DNA from: Cohnella sp. SGD-V74
GTDB lineage: Bacteria > Bacillota > Bacilli > Paenibacillales > Paenibacillaceae
Assembly: GCF_003001675.1 (NCBI RefSeq)
Contig: NZ_PVYW01000001.1
Coordinates: 186,001 to 250,000 of the forward strand
Reading direction: 5' to 3'
DNA length: 64,000 bases
Made by a program: the position numbers and the translations under genes
The notes under the pieces: model-generated
Seen by the model: the letters and a program-made list of their open reading frames with translations, nothing else
Told to the model about the DNA's origin: nothing
Databases searched by the model: none
Part shown: piece after piece, positions 33,711 to 44,482 of the stretch
How positions within the stretch are numbered: position 1 is the stretch's first letter
How the letters are laid out: every line of letters starts with the position of its first letter

Positions 33711-34492
33711 GCGAGCACCTCCCTGATTTCCTTGACGTCTTCTTCCCATTCGCGCGCCTTCTCGGCCGCTTCCGGAGCAACGGCATGATTAAGCTGCAGG
33801 ATCACCCGCTCCCGCTTGGCGATCTCCTGCTCCCATTTCCGGAAAAAGTCTTCGCTCGGACTGCGCAGCAGAAGCGGCCCCATCTCGTACAGCAAAGCGC
33901 GCGAAACCCGTTCAAGCGACGGCGCCAGCACACGCTCGTCGTACAGACGGGCGTCGATCTCCCTCGCCTCTTCCACGGAAGGCACAAGTCTCGCTCTGAT
34001 CAGCGTATAGATAATTCCGTCTTCCTCCAGCAGCAGCTCGTCGTCGATCGCATACCCGCGCTCGGACAGCCAGCGCCTTACCGCGTCTTCCGCAACATGC
34101 GGCGAGAGGATGAGCGTCTCCACGCCGTCCAAGCTCGCTCCGGCCTGCTCCAAAATGCGCGCCATCAGGCTTCCGCCCATGCCCGCGATCGCGACCGTAT
34201 CCACTTCTCCCGGCCGCAAGACGGCCATTCCGTCGCCCTGGCGAACGGAAATCTTCTCCTGCAGGCCGGCCTCCGCTACTTGCCTTTTGGCCGCGTTAAC
34301 CGGTCCCTCGTTAATGTCGCCGGCTACGGCGAAGACAATCTTGCCCTCAAGCGCCAAGTAAACCGGAAGCAGCGCATGGTCGGTCCCGATATCGGCGAAC
34401 CGCGCCCCTTGGGGAACCCGCTCCGCCAACGCCGACAACCGGCGGGACAGGGACAGCTTCACTTCCGTCCCCGACTCTTTCTTATCCGTCAT
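33677..34492 (-). CDS. trmK: tRNA (adenine-22-N1)-methyltransferase TrmK
   Basis: Methylates A22 of bacterial tRNAs with SAM. The 271-residue protein has the Rossmann start ADIGTDHALLP (about 33-43), AGDINEGPV and IAGMGG, followed by a coiled-coil C-terminal domain, as in B. subtilis YqfN. It lies between sigA and the Nif3-like gene as in Bacillus. Confidence 0.93.
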   Translation of the reverse strand: MTDKKESGTEVKLSLSRRLSALAERVPQGARFADIGTDHALLPVYLALEGKIVFAVAGDINEGPVNAAKRQVAEAGLQEKISVRQGDGMAVLRPGEVDTVAIAGMGGSLMARILEQAGASLDGVETLILSPHVAEDAVRRWLSERGYAIDDELLLEEDGIIYTLIRARLVPSVEEAREIDARLYDERVLAPSLERVSRALLYEMGPLLLRSPSEDFFRKWEQEIAKRERVILQLNHAVAPEAAEKAREWEEDVKEIREVLACLRGEKRSSN

Positions 34493-34495
34493 CTG

Positions 34496-35329
34496 TTATG
34501 CAACCCATTCCATCCATTGTTTTCGCAGGCGGAACATACCGATGCCCGCGATCAAAATTTTAATCAAAATTTCCATCTGAATCCACTCGGGACGAACTTC
34601 GTACAGAGCCGAATAGACTTCCGGCATAAACCAGAGAACAAGCGCCGCGGCGAACATGGCCGTTCCGGCCGAAGCAAGCCGAACGTGCAGAAACCAGCTC
34701 AGCCAGCAGAACAGCAGCGCCGCCGGAAGCCAGAAGATTTGCACCTCGAACACGGACGAGGCTGGGGCATACTCGGCCAGCAGCAAAGCGTACAAGGCAA
34801 TGGCCGCCAACCAGCCGAGCCATTGCGGAAGCGCCAGCCTCAGCCATAATCCTCCGCCGATCCAGACGACGGCCAGCAGCCCGAGCAGCCACAAAACGCC
34901 GGAGCTTTCCCAGCCCCATTGCAGCCCTACGATCGCAAGCCCGGCTCCGAACAGGAACGCCATTCCCCCGCCGATCAGAGCATAGCCTCGCGCCGGCCTG
35001 TTGGCGCGCTGCCTCATTCCAGCGTAGACGAATCCTCCCGTAACGAGAAGCGCAATCGCTATTTGCAATAGCAGGGGAAACACGCTAAAATGAAGTACAA
35101 CAAAACAAATCAAGGCAAAAATTCCAGAAGCAAGAAACCATTGCTTCCCGGACGCCTGACCGATTTTTTTCACGACCGCTCCGGTTACGCCGCGCGGACG
35201 ATCTTCCAAATCTTCCAAATACAAATTTTGCAGAAAGTCGCAATACTGCTCCGGCAACAGCTTGCTTCGGCGCCAAGATTCGATTTCCTTCACGATGAGG
35301 TTGCGTTTCTCTTCATCATTAGCGGCCAT
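34496..35329 (-). CDS. Multi-span membrane protein of unknown function
   Basis: A 277-residue protein. The first 65 residues are soluble and charged (NDEEKRNLIVKEIESWRR, then LPEQYCDFLQNLYLED), followed by about seven or eight hydrophobic segments. Related proteins sit after sigA in Paenibacillus genomes but I know no function. It ends three bases before trmK starts. Because the sigA terminator lies upstream, it probably starts a separate unit with trmK. Confidence 0.6.
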   Translation of the reverse strand: MAANDEEKRNLIVKEIESWRRSKLLPEQYCDFLQNLYLEDLEDRPRGVTGAVVKKIGQASGKQWFLASGIFALICFVVLHFSVFPLLLQIAIALLVTGGFVYAGMRQRANRPARGYALIGGGMAFLFGAGLAIVGLQWGWESSGVLWLLGLLAVVWIGGGLWLRLALPQWLGWLAAIALYALLLAEYAPASSVFEVQIFWLPAALLFCWLSWFLHVRLASAGTAMFAAALVLWFMPEVYSALYEVRPEWIQMEILIKILIAGIGMFRLRKQWMEWVA

Positions 35330-35362
35330 GCCGACGAGCCTCCTCGTACCGTTTGAACAAAA

Positions 35363-35390
35363 AGACCTTCAACCATAACGGCCAAGGTCT
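35363..35390 (-). terminator. Terminator of sigA
   Basis: Stem AGACCTT/AAGGTCT with inner GGCC/GGTT, followed by TTTTTG on the minus strand. Confidence 0.85.
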
Positions 35391-35411
35391 CTGATCTGCA
35401 ACGAATTGCCT

Positions 35412-36539
35412 TTATTCCAGAAAATCCTTCAATCTCTTGCTGCGGCTAGGATGACGCAGTTTGCGCAGCGCTTTGGCTTCGATCTGACGAATCCGCTCGC
35501 GCGTAACTCCGAACACCTTGCCGACCTCTTCCAACGTACGCGTGCGTCCGTCGTCCAGTCCGAACCGCAGGCGCAGCACGTTCTCTTCTCTCTCGGTCAG
35601 CGTATCCAGCACGTCTTCCAACTGCTCCTTGAGCAGCTCGTACGCGGCGGCGTCGGCCGGAGCAAGCGCCTCCTGGTCCTCGATAAAATCGCCCAGATGA
35701 GAGTCGTCCTCTTCGCCGATCGGCGTCTCCAGAGAAACCGGCTCCTGCGCGATCTTCATAATTTCCCGCACTTTATCGACGCTGAGTTCCATCTGCTCGG
35801 CAATTTCCTCCGGCGTAGGCTCGCGCCCCAATTCCTGAAGCAATTGACGGGATACCCGGATCAGCTTGTTGATCGTTTCCACCATGTGGACCGGAATCCG
35901 AATCGTTCTCGCCTGATCCGCGATCGCCCGGGTGATCGCCTGACGGATCCACCAAGTCGCATAGGTACTGAACTTAAAGCCTTTGTCGTAATCGAATTTC
36001 TCGACGGCTTTGAGCAGACCCATGTTGCCCTCCTGAATCAGATCCAGGAACAGCATTCCTCGCCCGACGTAACGCTTCGCGATGCTGACGACGAGACGAA
36101 GGTTGGCTTCGGCCAGCCTTTTCTTCGCTTCTTCTCCATCCGGACCGCCGATCTCGATCTTCTTGGCGAGCTCGACTTCGTCGTCCGCTCCGAGCAACGG
36201 CACACGGCCGATTTCCTTCAGATACATCCGAACGGGGTCGTTAATCTTGATGCCGGGCGGCAGGCTGAGATCGTCGTCGAAATTAAATTCGTCGCGCTCG
36301 TCCTCATCGCCTCCGTGACGCCCCATATCGTCGTGATCGTTGGATACCTCGATGCCGATATCCGCCAGCTGCTCGAAAAACTCGTCGATTTGCTCGGGGT
36401 CCTGATCGAACGGAGAAAGCTTTTCCATGATGTCTTTATAGGTCAAGGAAGATTTTTTCTTGCCTTGTTCGATAAGCTGAGCTTTGACCTGTTCCAGTGT
36501 CGATTCCGTTTCCAGTCCGGTGTGTTGATCGTTTGCCAT
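35412..36539 (-). CDS. sigA: Primary sigma factor SigA (RpoD)
   Basis: The vegetative sigma factor. The 375-residue product has region 1.1 and an acidic linker (about 1-90), region 1.2 from [11 protein letters not shown], region 2 with [26 protein letters not shown] and [13 protein letters not shown], region 3 and region 4 with LRLRFGL and [20 protein letters not shown]. The ATG at 36539 follows GGGAGGAGGGAG. It is 33 bases after dnaG, as in the classical macromolecular synthesis operon. Confidence 0.97.
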   Translation of the reverse strand: MANDQHTGLETESTLEQVKAQLIEQGKKKSSLTYKDIMEKLSPFDQDPEQIDEFFEQLADIGIEVSNDHDDMGRHGGDEDERDEFNFDDDLSLPPGIKINDPVRMYLKEIGRVPLLGADDEVELAKKIEIGGPDGEEAKKRLAEANLRLVVSIAKRYVGRGMLFLDLIQEGNMGLLKAVEKFDYDKGFKFSTYATWWIRQAITRAIADQARTIRIPVHMVETINKLIRVSRQLLQELGREPTPEEIAEQMELSVDKVREIMKIAQEPVSLETPIGEEDDSHLGDFIEDQEALAPADAAAYELLKEQLEDVLDTLTEREENVLRLRFGLDDGRTRTLEEVGKVFGVTRERIRQIEAKALRKLRHPSRSKRLKDFLE

Positions 36540-36571
36540 TACCGACTCCCTCCTCCCCGGGAAACCGCGCG

Positions 36572-38398
36572 TCATGACATCTTGCGCTGCTTTTCCAGGG
36601 CGATAATCTCTATACCCAATTGTAGTACCCGCGCTTGGTCGCCTTCCCGCGACGCGCGCTTCAATTCCTCGGTCAGACGCTCGTACTCCCTCTCTAGCGA
36701 GGCGCGACCGATCGTTCGAATGCAGTCTTCCAACTCCCGTTCGCCGTACGGGACGTCTATCATAGCGATTACGCTGGCCATTCGTTCCAGGCGATCGTCT
36801 TGCAGCATCGCGACGAAACGGCCAACGTCAGGATCATTGTTCTGGGCGTAGAAAGCATATAAATAAGCAGCCAAGGCCGCGTGATCCTCCACGTGAAAAC
36901 GGTCCCCCAGCTTTTGCTCGACGAGGAGAGCCGCTTCTTTGTCCTGCATCATCCAGGAGAGCAGTTGGCGTTCCGCGTTCACGTGCGCGGCACCCAGCGG
37001 CGGAGTCTTGGATGCGAAGTTATTTCCATTCCATACATTATTCCACGATCCGGCAGGAATATCCCTTGCGCTTTCCAATTTCTCCCGCTGCCTGATCTCG
37101 AGACTTTCCTGTTTCAGCGTATCGAGGGCGACTCCGAACTCCTGGGCCAGTTCCTTGAGCAACAGCTCCCGCTCCATCGGGGAATCCCGTCTGGCCACAA
37201 CCCGGACGGCGTCGCGCAAATACCTAATCCTTCCATCTTCTTCTAGGAGTATATGGGATTTCCTCAAATATATAAGCTGAAATTTGACCGCTGAAACCGC
37301 TCCTTCGATGATTTCCCTGACGAACGCTTCCGGCCCGTAGGACGTGACGTATTCATCGGGATCCATCCGGTTCGGAAGCAGGCACACCCGCACCCGGAAC
37401 CCGGCTTCTTCCAGCAGCGGAACGCTCTTGTGGGCCGCGGCTTGTCCGGCGTCGTCGCCGTCGTAGCAGAGCACCGCTTCCTCCGCGAATCTTCGCAGCA
37501 CGGCCGCATGTTCGGCGGTCAAGGCGGTCCCCATCGTGGCGACGCCGTTGCGAACGCCGGCGAACCAGGCCTTGATCACGTCCATGTAGCCTTCGAACAG
37601 CACGACTTGGCCGGATTTGCGGATCGACGACCTCGCTTCGTGAAGCCGGTACAGCGTGCGGCTCTTGCTGAACAGCGGCGTCTCCGGCGTGTTCAAATAC
37701 TTCGGTTGCCCGTCCGACAGCAGCCGTCCCCCGAAGGCGATCGTCTGCCCTCTTGCGTCGTGGATCGGAAACATGATCCGATCCCGGAACCGGTCGACGT
37801 AACCGTCCGACTCCTGACGCTTGGACAACAAGCCTCCCGCTTCCATCTCGCTCGCCGGAAATCCTTTGCGCTCCAGCGCCTGGGTCAACGTGTCCCATCT
37901 CGGCGGAGCGTAGCCGATCCCGAATTGCTCGATCAGCGTATCGCCCAGTCCGCGCGACTGCAAGTAGGCTTTGGCGGGCTTCGCCACCTCCAAGTTCTGC
38001 AGAAGATAGTGGTACAGCTTGGCGCTGTAGTCGTGGGCTTCCTGCAGAAGCCGCTTCTCCTTCTGCGCGGGAGAGGCTTCTTCGGCGGAATAGCTTGTCC
38101 AGGTGACGGGAATGCCGGCCTCCTCGGCCAGCATCTTGACGGCCTCGGGGAACGACTCTCCCTCCATCTCCATGACGAACTTGATCACGTTGCCGCCTTT
38201 CCCGCAGCCGTAACAATGGAAAATTTGTTTTTCCGGCGTTACCGTGAAGGAAGGCGTCTTCTCGGAATGAAAGGGACAGAGCCCCTTCAGATACTTGCCG
38301 TTTTTGGTCAGATGAACATATTTGCCCACCGTCTCCGAGATTTCATGACGGCGCAGCACTTCGTCGATAACCTCTTGAGGGATCATCCCGTAACTCAT
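36572..38398 (-). CDS. dnaG: DNA primase
   Basis: Makes RNA primers at replication forks. The 608-residue protein has the CHC2 zinc finger (Cys41, His44, Cys62, Cys65), the TOPRIM core with EGYMDVIKA and CYDGDDAGQ, and a C-terminal helicase-binding domain that is diverged, as is usual. It lies between yqxD and sigA as in Bacillus. Confidence 0.96.
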   Translation of the reverse strand: MSYGMIPQEVIDEVLRRHEISETVGKYVHLTKNGKYLKGLCPFHSEKTPSFTVTPEKQIFHCYGCGKGGNVIKFVMEMEGESFPEAVKMLAEEAGIPVTWTSYSAEEASPAQKEKRLLQEAHDYSAKLYHYLLQNLEVAKPAKAYLQSRGLGDTLIEQFGIGYAPPRWDTLTQALERKGFPASEMEAGGLLSKRQESDGYVDRFRDRIMFPIHDARGQTIAFGGRLLSDGQPKYLNTPETPLFSKSRTLYRLHEARSSIRKSGQVVLFEGYMDVIKAWFAGVRNGVATMGTALTAEHAAVLRRFAEEAVLCYDGDDAGQAAAHKSVPLLEEAGFRVRVCLLPNRMDPDEYVTSYGPEAFVREIIEGAVSAVKFQLIYLRKSHILLEEDGRIRYLRDAVRVVARRDSPMERELLLKELAQEFGVALDTLKQESLEIRQREKLESARDIPAGSWNNVWNGNNFASKTPPLGAAHVNAERQLLSWMMQDKEAALLVEQKLGDRFHVEDHAALAAYLYAFYAQNNDPDVGRFVAMLQDDRLERMASVIAMIDVPYGERELEDCIRTIGRASLEREYERLTEELKRASREGDQARVLQLGIEIIALEKQRKMS

Positions 38399-38433
38399 GA
38401 AACCACCTGATTTCTAGCACATAATACAATTCG

Positions 38434-38904
38434 CTATGTGTCGGGAATCTCCTGCATCCCCCTCAGCAGAGCTGTCAGTTTTTGTTGAAACCGATCGCGA
38501 TCTTCGGCCGTGAACGAGCTCGGCCCTTTCGTGCGCACGCCTCCCCGGCGCAGCTTCGCCGAGAAATGGCGCTGTTCCAGCAAACCTTCGATGTCGGACT
38601 CCCGGATGATCTTGCCTCTGGGCGTCAATACGGAGGAACCTCTGGCCAGCCCCAGGGCGGCCAAGCCGTAATCGCCGGTGACGAGAATATCGCCGCGCTT
38701 CAGCACGTTGGCGATATACAGGTCCGCGGATTGATTCCCGGCGTCGACCGTCACAACTTCGACGGAAGGCTCGGGATTCAAGACGTGGGCATGACTGGAC
38801 ACGAGCAGAGCGGTCGCGCCGCATTGCCTGACGGTTGCGGCGATCTCGGCTTTGACGGGACAAGCGTCTCCGTCCACCACGACCCGACGGGTCGGGACAA
38901 TCAT
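38434..38904 (-). CDS. yqxD: YaiI/YqxD family protein (DUF188)
   Basis: A 156-residue (from this start) protein with the family motif VDGDACPVK near the N-terminus and GDYGLAALGL in the middle, probably a PIN-like nuclease fold; the function is not established. The open frame begins with GTG at 38916, but I prefer the ATG at 38904 because the motif spacing then fits the family and GGTGAT lies just upstream. It precedes dnaG as in B. subtilis. Confidence 0.88.
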   Translation of the reverse strand: MIVPTRRVVVDGDACPVKAEIAATVRQCGATALLVSSHAHVLNPEPSVEVVTVDAGNQSADLYIANVLKRGDILVTGDYGLAALGLARGSSVLTPRGKIIRESDIEGLLEQRHFSAKLRRGGVRTKGPSSFTAEDRDRFQQKLTALLRGMQEIPDT

Positions 38905-39126
38905 CGACATCACCACGCGTTTCAGCCAAAGTTTGCCGTAATATTATATACGCTAACGGGAATCAAAATCCTGCAAAGCCCCATCATTTTTTATGCTTCC
39001 CAAAACTTCCATGAAGAAACTCCCCGGAAAGCGCGGGAAAACGGCAGCATTGAACAGTAATACGAAACTCGAAGTCGAAAAGTGGCAAGTTCGACACGTT
39101 TTCTCATTATTCGACTAAATCGGCAA

Positions 39127-39148
39127 AAGAGAACCTCGCGGTTCTCTT
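39127..39148 (-). terminator. Terminator of ppsR
   Basis: Perfect stem AAGAGAACC/GGTTCTCTT with loop of four, then TTTTGCC on the minus strand. The stretch 38917-39187 otherwise holds no gene. Confidence 0.85.
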
Positions 39149-39187
39149 AGCTTCGAAAGCCCGGTATTCAGACTATGGCGTCCGGCG

Positions 39188-39994
39188 TTACCGTTGAAAA
39201 TGTTCGAGAATGATGCTCGCCGTTTCTTCGACCGCTTTGTTCGAGACGTCGATGACGATGCATCCGATCTTGTCCATCACTTGGCGAGCATGGTCCAGCT
39301 CTTTCATAATGCGCTCGGAAGTCGCGTACGGAGCGGAGTCCGGCAGGCCGATCGCTTTCAGCCGCTCCTTGCGGATCGCGTTCAGGGAATCCGGATTGAT
39401 CGTCAGTCCGATCACTTTTTTCGGAGAAGCCAGATACAGCTCCTTCGGCGGAACGAGCTCCGGAATAAGCGGAACGTTCGCCACCTTGAACATTTTGTGC
39501 GCGAGCACCATCGACAGCGGCGTCTTGGAAGTCCGGGACACGCCTACGAGGACGACGTCCGCCTTGAGAATGCCGGAGACGTCGCGAGCGTCGTCGTAAC
39601 GAACCGCGAACTCTACGGCTTCCACCTTGCGGAAGTAATCTTCGTCGAGCACGTGGTTCAGACCCGGCTCGTGCCTGGACTCGTGGCCAAGCGCCCGTTC
39701 CAGATGATCGATGAGCGGTCCGAGCAGGTCGATCGCCGTCACTTTCATCCGGCCGGCTTGCTCAACCATGTGATCTCTGAGAAAAGGAATGACCAGCGTG
39801 TACAGCACGATGCTTTTATCCGCCTGGGCGGCCGCGAGCACGGAATCGATGCCTTCGCGCGACTGGATGAAAGCCGCCCGGCGAATGTTGACGGACAGCG
39901 GATGGAACTGGGCCGCGGCCGCCCGCACTGCAAGCTCGCCCGTGTCCCCCGCCGAATCGGATACGACATGGACGGTAACGTTCCTCTGAGGCAC
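39188..39994 (-). CDS. ppsR: Pyruvate, phosphate dikinase / PEP synthase regulatory protein
   Basis: A bifunctional kinase and phosphorylase of the DUF299 family that switches pyruvate dikinase or PEP synthase on and off through a Thr next to the active His. The 268-residue protein has the N-terminal SDSAGDTGE and the P-loop GVSRTSKTPLS (about 151-161). It follows glyS as yqfL does in B. subtilis. Whether the target is PpdK or PpsA cannot be told here. Confidence 0.92.
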   Translation of the reverse strand: MPQRNVTVHVVSDSAGDTGELAVRAAAAQFHPLSVNIRRAAFIQSREGIDSVLAAAQADKSIVLYTLVIPFLRDHMVEQAGRMKVTAIDLLGPLIDHLERALGHESRHEPGLNHVLDEDYFRKVEAVEFAVRYDDARDVSGILKADVVLVGVSRTSKTPLSMVLAHKMFKVANVPLIPELVPPKELYLASPKKVIGLTINPDSLNAIRKERLKAIGLPDSAPYATSERIMKELDHARQVMDKIGCIVIDVSNKAVEETASIILEHFQR

Positions 39995-40022
39995 GTGGAC
40001 CAGCTCCTTTCAACTTTTAATT

Positions 40023-42104
40023 TTATCCCGCCAGCTTGGAGAAATCGGCGAACTGCTTCACGTCGTCGGCGACAAGCGCCAGAATCGCCAGCCGGTTGCG
40101 GCGCAGCGCCTCGTCCTCGGCCATGACCATGACCGCTTCGAAGAAGGCCGTCACCGGTGCGCTCAGCGAGGACAGCGCCGACAGCGCTCCGCCCAAATCG
40201 GCTTCGGCCGTCGCCTTCACGAATTGCCCATGCGCCTGCTGCCAAGCTTCGTACAGCTTGCTCTCCGCGTCGTCCGCGAACAGGTTGGCGTCCACTTGCT
40301 TGGAGTCGGCTTTGGCCGCCAGGTTGCAGACGCGGTTGAACGCCTCGACCGCAGGGCGGAAGATCGCCTTCGCTTCGTCGGCGGTCGCCGCCTGCAGCGC
40401 GCTGGCGCGCAGCACGGTGCGGCGCACGTCGCCCGCTCCCGCTCCGAGCACCGCATCGACGACGTCGTAGCGGATCGCTTGCTCGGACAGAACGTTCTTC
40501 ACGCGGAGTACGAAAAACTCCCGCATGTCCTTGGCCACGTCGTAAGCTTCGCGCTTCAGCCCTCTCTGCGCGTGAACGTCGAGCGCGATCCGGAACAATT
40601 CGTCCAGCGTAATCTCGAGCTCATGTGCAAGCAGCGTGTTCACGATGCCTGCCGCTTGACGGCGCAGCGCGTACGGGTCTTGAGAGCCGGTCGGAATGAT
40701 GCCGATGGAGAAGCAGCCGGCGATCGTATCCAGCTTGTCGGCGATGCCGACGATCGCCCCGACGATCGAAGCGGCCGGCTTGTCGCCCGCGTTGCGCGGC
40801 GAATAGTGCTCGTTGATCGCGCGGGCGACGGTCTCCCGCTCTCCCGCAAGACGCGCGTAATCTTCGCCCATGATGCCTTGCAGCTCCGGAAATTCGTACA
40901 CCATCTGGGAGACGAGGTCGAATTTGCAGATGTCGGCTGTGCGTGCGATATCCTCGGCCGCCGACGGCTCGAGCCGCAGATGCGCGGCGATCTTGTCGGC
41001 GACGACGCGCACGCGGCGAACCTTGTCCGCGACCGTGCCGAGCTCTTCGTGGTACACGATATTTTCAAGCTTGGCCAGCGCGTCCGCGATGACCAGCTTC
41101 TTGTCTTCTTCGTAGAAAAACTTGGCGTCGGACAACCGCGCCCTAAGCACCTTCTCATTGCCCTTGGCCACGACGTCGATCGAAGTCCGGTCGCCGTTGC
41201 GCACCGTTACGAAATGCGGAAGCAAGCGTCCCTCGCCGTCGAATACCGGGAAGTAGCGCTGATGCTCGCGCATCGACGTAATGAGCACTTCCTGCGGAAT
41301 GTCAAGGAAGGAAGGATCGAACGAGCCGGACAGCGCGGAAGGCGTCTCGACGAGGAACAGCACCTCTTCGAGCAGGTCCTCCTTGATTCCGATCGTCCAG
41401 CCTCTTTCCGCCGCCAAGCTTTCGATTCCCGTCAGAATCGCCCGACGGCGTTCCTCCACGTCCACAATGACGTGCTCCGCGCGCAGAATCTCAACATAGG
41501 AGGACGGCTCCGCGATAACGGCTTCATGTCCGAGGAAACGGTGTCCGTGCGTCTCGTTGCCCGAAGCGACGCCGGCGATTTCGAACGGCACGACCTGGTC
41601 TCCGTGCAGCGCAACGAGCCAGCGGATCGGACGGACGTAGCGCAGCTCGTGGCTGCCCCATCTCATATTTTTAGGGAACGTAAGCGAGGTGACGAGCGCC
41701 GGGAGCGCTTCGGGAAGCAAGGAAGCAGTCTCCACTCCGAGGCTGCTCTTGGTCGCGAACACGTACTCTACTCCGCCGATCTCGCGCAGGAACAGGGAGT
41801 CCGGCTCTACGCCCTGGCTTCTCGCGAAGCCGAGCGCAGGCTTGCTCCACGCGCCGCTCTCGTCGTAGGCGATTTTGCGGGAAGGACCCTTCACGTCTTC
41901 GGATACGTCCTCTTGCTTGTCCGCCAGGCCGGAGACGAGCACCGCCAAGCGGCGAGGCGTCGCGTAAGCTTTTACTTCGCCGTAGGCAAGACGGCTGTCT
42001 TCCAGCCATTTGACCGTCTTCTCCTGCAATTGCTCCATCGCCGCGCGCACGAAGCGGGCGGGCACTTCTTCCATTCCGATCTCCAGCAGCAGGTCCTTAG
42101 CCAT
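40023..42104 (-). CDS. glyS: Glycyl-tRNA synthetase beta subunit
   Basis: The 693-residue tRNA-binding subunit of the heterotetrameric bacterial enzyme. It starts [14 protein letters not shown] and contains the HD-like and anticodon-binding regions expected of the family, ending in a conserved [21 protein letters not shown] helix. It overlaps glyQ by eight bases, so translation is coupled and controlled by the same T-box. Confidence 0.97.
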   Translation of the reverse strand: MAKDLLLEIGMEEVPARFVRAAMEQLQEKTVKWLEDSRLAYGEVKAYATPRRLAVLVSGLADKQEDVSEDVKGPSRKIAYDESGAWSKPALGFARSQGVEPDSLFLREIGGVEYVFATKSSLGVETASLLPEALPALVTSLTFPKNMRWGSHELRYVRPIRWLVALHGDQVVPFEIAGVASGNETHGHRFLGHEAVIAEPSSYVEILRAEHVIVDVEERRRAILTGIESLAAERGWTIGIKEDLLEEVLFLVETPSALSGSFDPSFLDIPQEVLITSMREHQRYFPVFDGEGRLLPHFVTVRNGDRTSIDVVAKGNEKVLRARLSDAKFFYEEDKKLVIADALAKLENIVYHEELGTVADKVRRVRVVADKIAAHLRLEPSAAEDIARTADICKFDLVSQMVYEFPELQGIMGEDYARLAGERETVARAINEHYSPRNAGDKPAASIVGAIVGIADKLDTIAGCFSIGIIPTGSQDPYALRRQAAGIVNTLLAHELEITLDELFRIALDVHAQRGLKREAYDVAKDMREFFVLRVKNVLSEQAIRYDVVDAVLGAGAGDVRRTVLRASALQAATADEAKAIFRPAVEAFNRVCNLAAKADSKQVDANLFADDAESKLYEAWQQAHGQFVKATAEADLGGALSALSSLSAPVTAFFEAVMVMAEDEALRRNRLAILALVADDVKQFADFSKLAG

Positions 42105-42984
42105 GGTTCGCCGCTCCTTTCTTCAGCAGCGGGAATTCGAGACGTTCCCGTTCCTGCAAGTACGTGGCCGCGACTTGACGGGCCAAATTCCGGACTCTCG
42201 TAATGTAGCCGGTCCGTTCCGTGACGCTGATCGCCCCGCGGGCGTCCAGCAAGTTAAAGGCGTGCGAGCATTTCAGCACGTAATCGTAGGCCGGGAACAC
42301 GAGATTCTCTTCCATCGCGCGCTTCGCTTCAGCTTCGTAGGTCGAGAACAGCTGGAACAGCATCGCGGCGTCGGACACCTCGAACGTGTATTTCGAATGC
42401 TCGTACTCGGGCTGCTTGAATACGTCCCCGTACGTCACGCCGTCCACCCATTCCAGATCGAATACGTTCTCCTTGTTCTGGATGTACGAAGCGAGCCGCT
42501 CCATTCCATACGTAATCTCGACGGCCACCGGGTGGCAATCGATGCCGCCCACCTGCTGGAAGTACGTAAACTGGGTCACTTCCATTCCGTCCAGCCACAC
42601 TTCCCAACCGAGTCCCCACGCGCCGAGCGTCGGAGCTTCCCAGTTGTCCTCGACGAACCGAATGTCGTGGTGCAGCGGGTCGATGCCGAGCCGCTTCAAG
42701 CTTTCCAGGTACAGCTCCTGGATGTTGTCCGGAGACGGCTTCATGATCACCTGGAACTGATGGTGCTGATACAGCCGGTTCGGGTTCTCGCCGTAACGGC
42801 CGTCGGCGGGCCTTCTGGACGGCTCGACGTATGCGACGTTCCACGGCTCGGGTCCGATCGAACGCAGGAAAGTCATCGGGTTCATCGTTCCCGCGCCCTT
42901 CTCCGTGTCATAAGGCTGCACGACGATACAGTTTTGTTCGCCCCAGAATTGCTGCAGCGTTAACGTCATTTGCTGAAAATTCAT
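42097..42984 (-). CDS. glyQ: Glycyl-tRNA synthetase alpha subunit
   Basis: The 295-residue catalytic subunit. Class II motifs are visible, including [17 protein letters not shown] and the long [12 protein letters not shown] stretch that is highly conserved. It is preceded by a T-box leader, so expression should rise when tRNA-Gly is uncharged. Confidence 0.97.
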   Translation of the reverse strand: MNFQQMTLTLQQFWGEQNCIVVQPYDTEKGAGTMNPMTFLRSIGPEPWNVAYVEPSRRPADGRYGENPNRLYQHHQFQVIMKPSPDNIQELYLESLKRLGIDPLHHDIRFVEDNWEAPTLGAWGLGWEVWLDGMEVTQFTYFQQVGGIDCHPVAVEITYGMERLASYIQNKENVFDLEWVDGVTYGDVFKQPEYEHSKYTFEVSDAAMLFQLFSTYEAEAKRAMEENLVFPAYDYVLKCSHAFNLLDARGAISVTERTGYITRVRNLARQVAATYLQERERLEFPLLKKGAANHG

Positions 42985-43010
42985 CCTTGTTCGCTCCTTT
43001 TGGCCAATCT

Positions 43011-43313
43011 GTTCAAGAACGAGCCGGACGACGGGAGCCTGCGCGAAACGCGCAAAAAAACTCCGGTCCCACGTCCGCCACGGCAGACATAGGGACGGGA
43101 GCTAACATTCCCGCGGTTCCACCCTACTTGGTTTCCGGACGACGCTTGGGCCGATGCCCGTCAAGCGCGCCGCGCGGATAACCCTCCTCTTGCAATCCGA
43201 TCTCTCCAGAGTGCCTTTCGCCGATCCGCGTCTCCGGGCTTGCACCGTCCCCGGCTCGCTGCATGTGTCCGCAGTGTTCGGCTACTCTCTCCTTCGCAGA
43301 GAATATAAACTAT
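43011..43313 (-). promoter_or_regulatory. T-box riboswitch of glyQS
   Basis: On the minus strand the T-box AGGGTGGAACCGCGG (43111-43125) is followed by the terminator stem CTCC-GTCCC/GGGAC-GGAG (43061-43101) and a run of seven T. The upstream part has the Stem I pattern, with a plausible GGC glycine specifier in AAAGGCACTCTGG. It terminates transcription unless uncharged tRNA-Gly binds. Confidence 0.94.
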
Positions 43314-43319
43314 GACAAC

Positions 43320-43349
43320 ATTCTAAACTACCGCGGAGCGACCTGTCAA
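43320..43349 (-). promoter_or_regulatory. Promoter of glyQS
   Basis: TTGACA and TAGAAT, 18 bases apart on the minus strand, just upstream of the T-box leader and close to the recO stop. Confidence 0.7.
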
Positions 43350-43356
43350 ACTGCGG

Positions 43357-44208
43357 TCAACCTGCGCCTTCTCCGGGAGCCGCCTCGTCTCCGGAATCTA
43401 TGTCCGGCGCAGACGCAGGAGCGGCTGCTTCCGTCCTCTTCGCCGCAGGAGCCTGGCCGAGCAGCTCGCCGTACTTCTCCAACTGGTCGAGAAAACCCCG
43501 CGACTTCAAATTTACGTTCAAATGAGTATCCATCCATCTGCGCAGCGCAAGCTGGAGCTGCCGCTTCGAGCTGTCTTTGACCGCGATGGCGCCCAATCTG
43601 CGCATATCCAGCGCCAGGAATACGCGGAGCAGCTTCCATACCCCGTCCTGAAGCTCCATGGCGCCCGGATCTCTCGACTTGCACGACCGGCACAGCGCTC
43701 CGCCCCCGGCGGCGCTGAAGTAGAACGGCCCGTCCGTTCTGCCGCAGCTCACGCATTCGTCGAGCATCGGCGCGTAACCCGCCGCGGCGAACACCTTCAT
43801 CTCGTAAGCTCTCGCGACGATCTGAGGGTCCTTCCCTTCCGCCAGCGCCGTCTGGCACGCTTTGAGCTGATGGAACAGGTGAGCGGCCGCTTCGTCGTCG
43901 TTGATCGCGCGATCGGTCAGCTCCGCCGCGTACGCGGCGTAGGCCGGCCCTTCCAAGCCCTGCCTCAGCTCCTGGAACGACTCGATGATCTCCCCGCTGT
44001 TCAGCGTGCCGAGCGTCCCGTTCCGGTAATACGAATAGTCTCCGTATGTAAACAGCTGCGCCAGCGCCCCGTAGCGGCTCTTCAGCTTCTTCGCTCCGCG
44101 CACGACAATGCCCTGCTTGCCGAACGTCGGCGTAAGCAGGGTAACGATTTTATTCCCTTCCCCGTAATCGGTGCTTCGAATGACAATCCCTTCGGCCCGA
44201 TATAGCAT
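43357..44208 (-). CDS. recO: DNA repair protein RecO
   Basis: Helps load RecA on gapped DNA with RecF and RecR. The 283-residue protein has the N-terminal OB fold (VIRSTDYGEGNKIVTLLT) and the zinc site Cys152, Cys155, Cys173, Cys176. The C-terminal 30 residues are Ala/Pro-rich and probably disordered. It follows yqzL by six bases. Confidence 0.95.
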   Translation of the reverse strand: MLYRAEGIVIRSTDYGEGNKIVTLLTPTFGKQGIVVRGAKKLKSRYGALAQLFTYGDYSYYRNGTLGTLNSGEIIESFQELRQGLEGPAYAAYAAELTDRAINDDEAAAHLFHQLKACQTALAEGKDPQIVARAYEMKVFAAAGYAPMLDECVSCGRTDGPFYFSAAGGGALCRSCKSRDPGAMELQDGVWKLLRVFLALDMRRLGAIAVKDSSKRQLQLALRRWMDTHLNVNLKSRGFLDQLEKYGELLGQAPAAKRTEAAAPASAPDIDSGDEAAPGEGAG

Positions 44209-44214
44209 CGGCTC

Positions 44215-44364
44215 TCATTCCTCGTCCGCGACGTCGACCTCGCCTTCGTCGAACCCGGCGCCCGCGCCGGGCTCGGAAGCTCCGAGATTGTGCATTTCTT
44301 TATAAAGCAAGTAAGCTTCGATATCGCCGGTTTGCGTAAACACGTGCCACGTGAAATCCCGCAC
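44215..44364 (-). CDS. yqzL: YqzL family protein
   Basis: A 49-residue protein, MRDFTWHVFTQTGDIEAYLL and onward, matching the short YqzL proteins found between era and recO in Bacilli. It starts with GTG behind GGATGAGG. Function is unknown. The C-terminal half is Gly/Glu-rich. Confidence 0.85.
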   Translation of the reverse strand: MRDFTWHVFTQTGDIEAYLLYKEMHNLGASEPGAGAGFDEGEVDVADEE

Positions 44365-44482
44365 AGCGCCTCATCCTCTCCGGGCGAATAATGAACTGCA
44401 CCTTCGAGGATTAGGATGTCTCCGGAGTCCCGGCCATATGCCTGACACATTTATGCACCCGGCGCGAAAGGAGCTGCCGCCC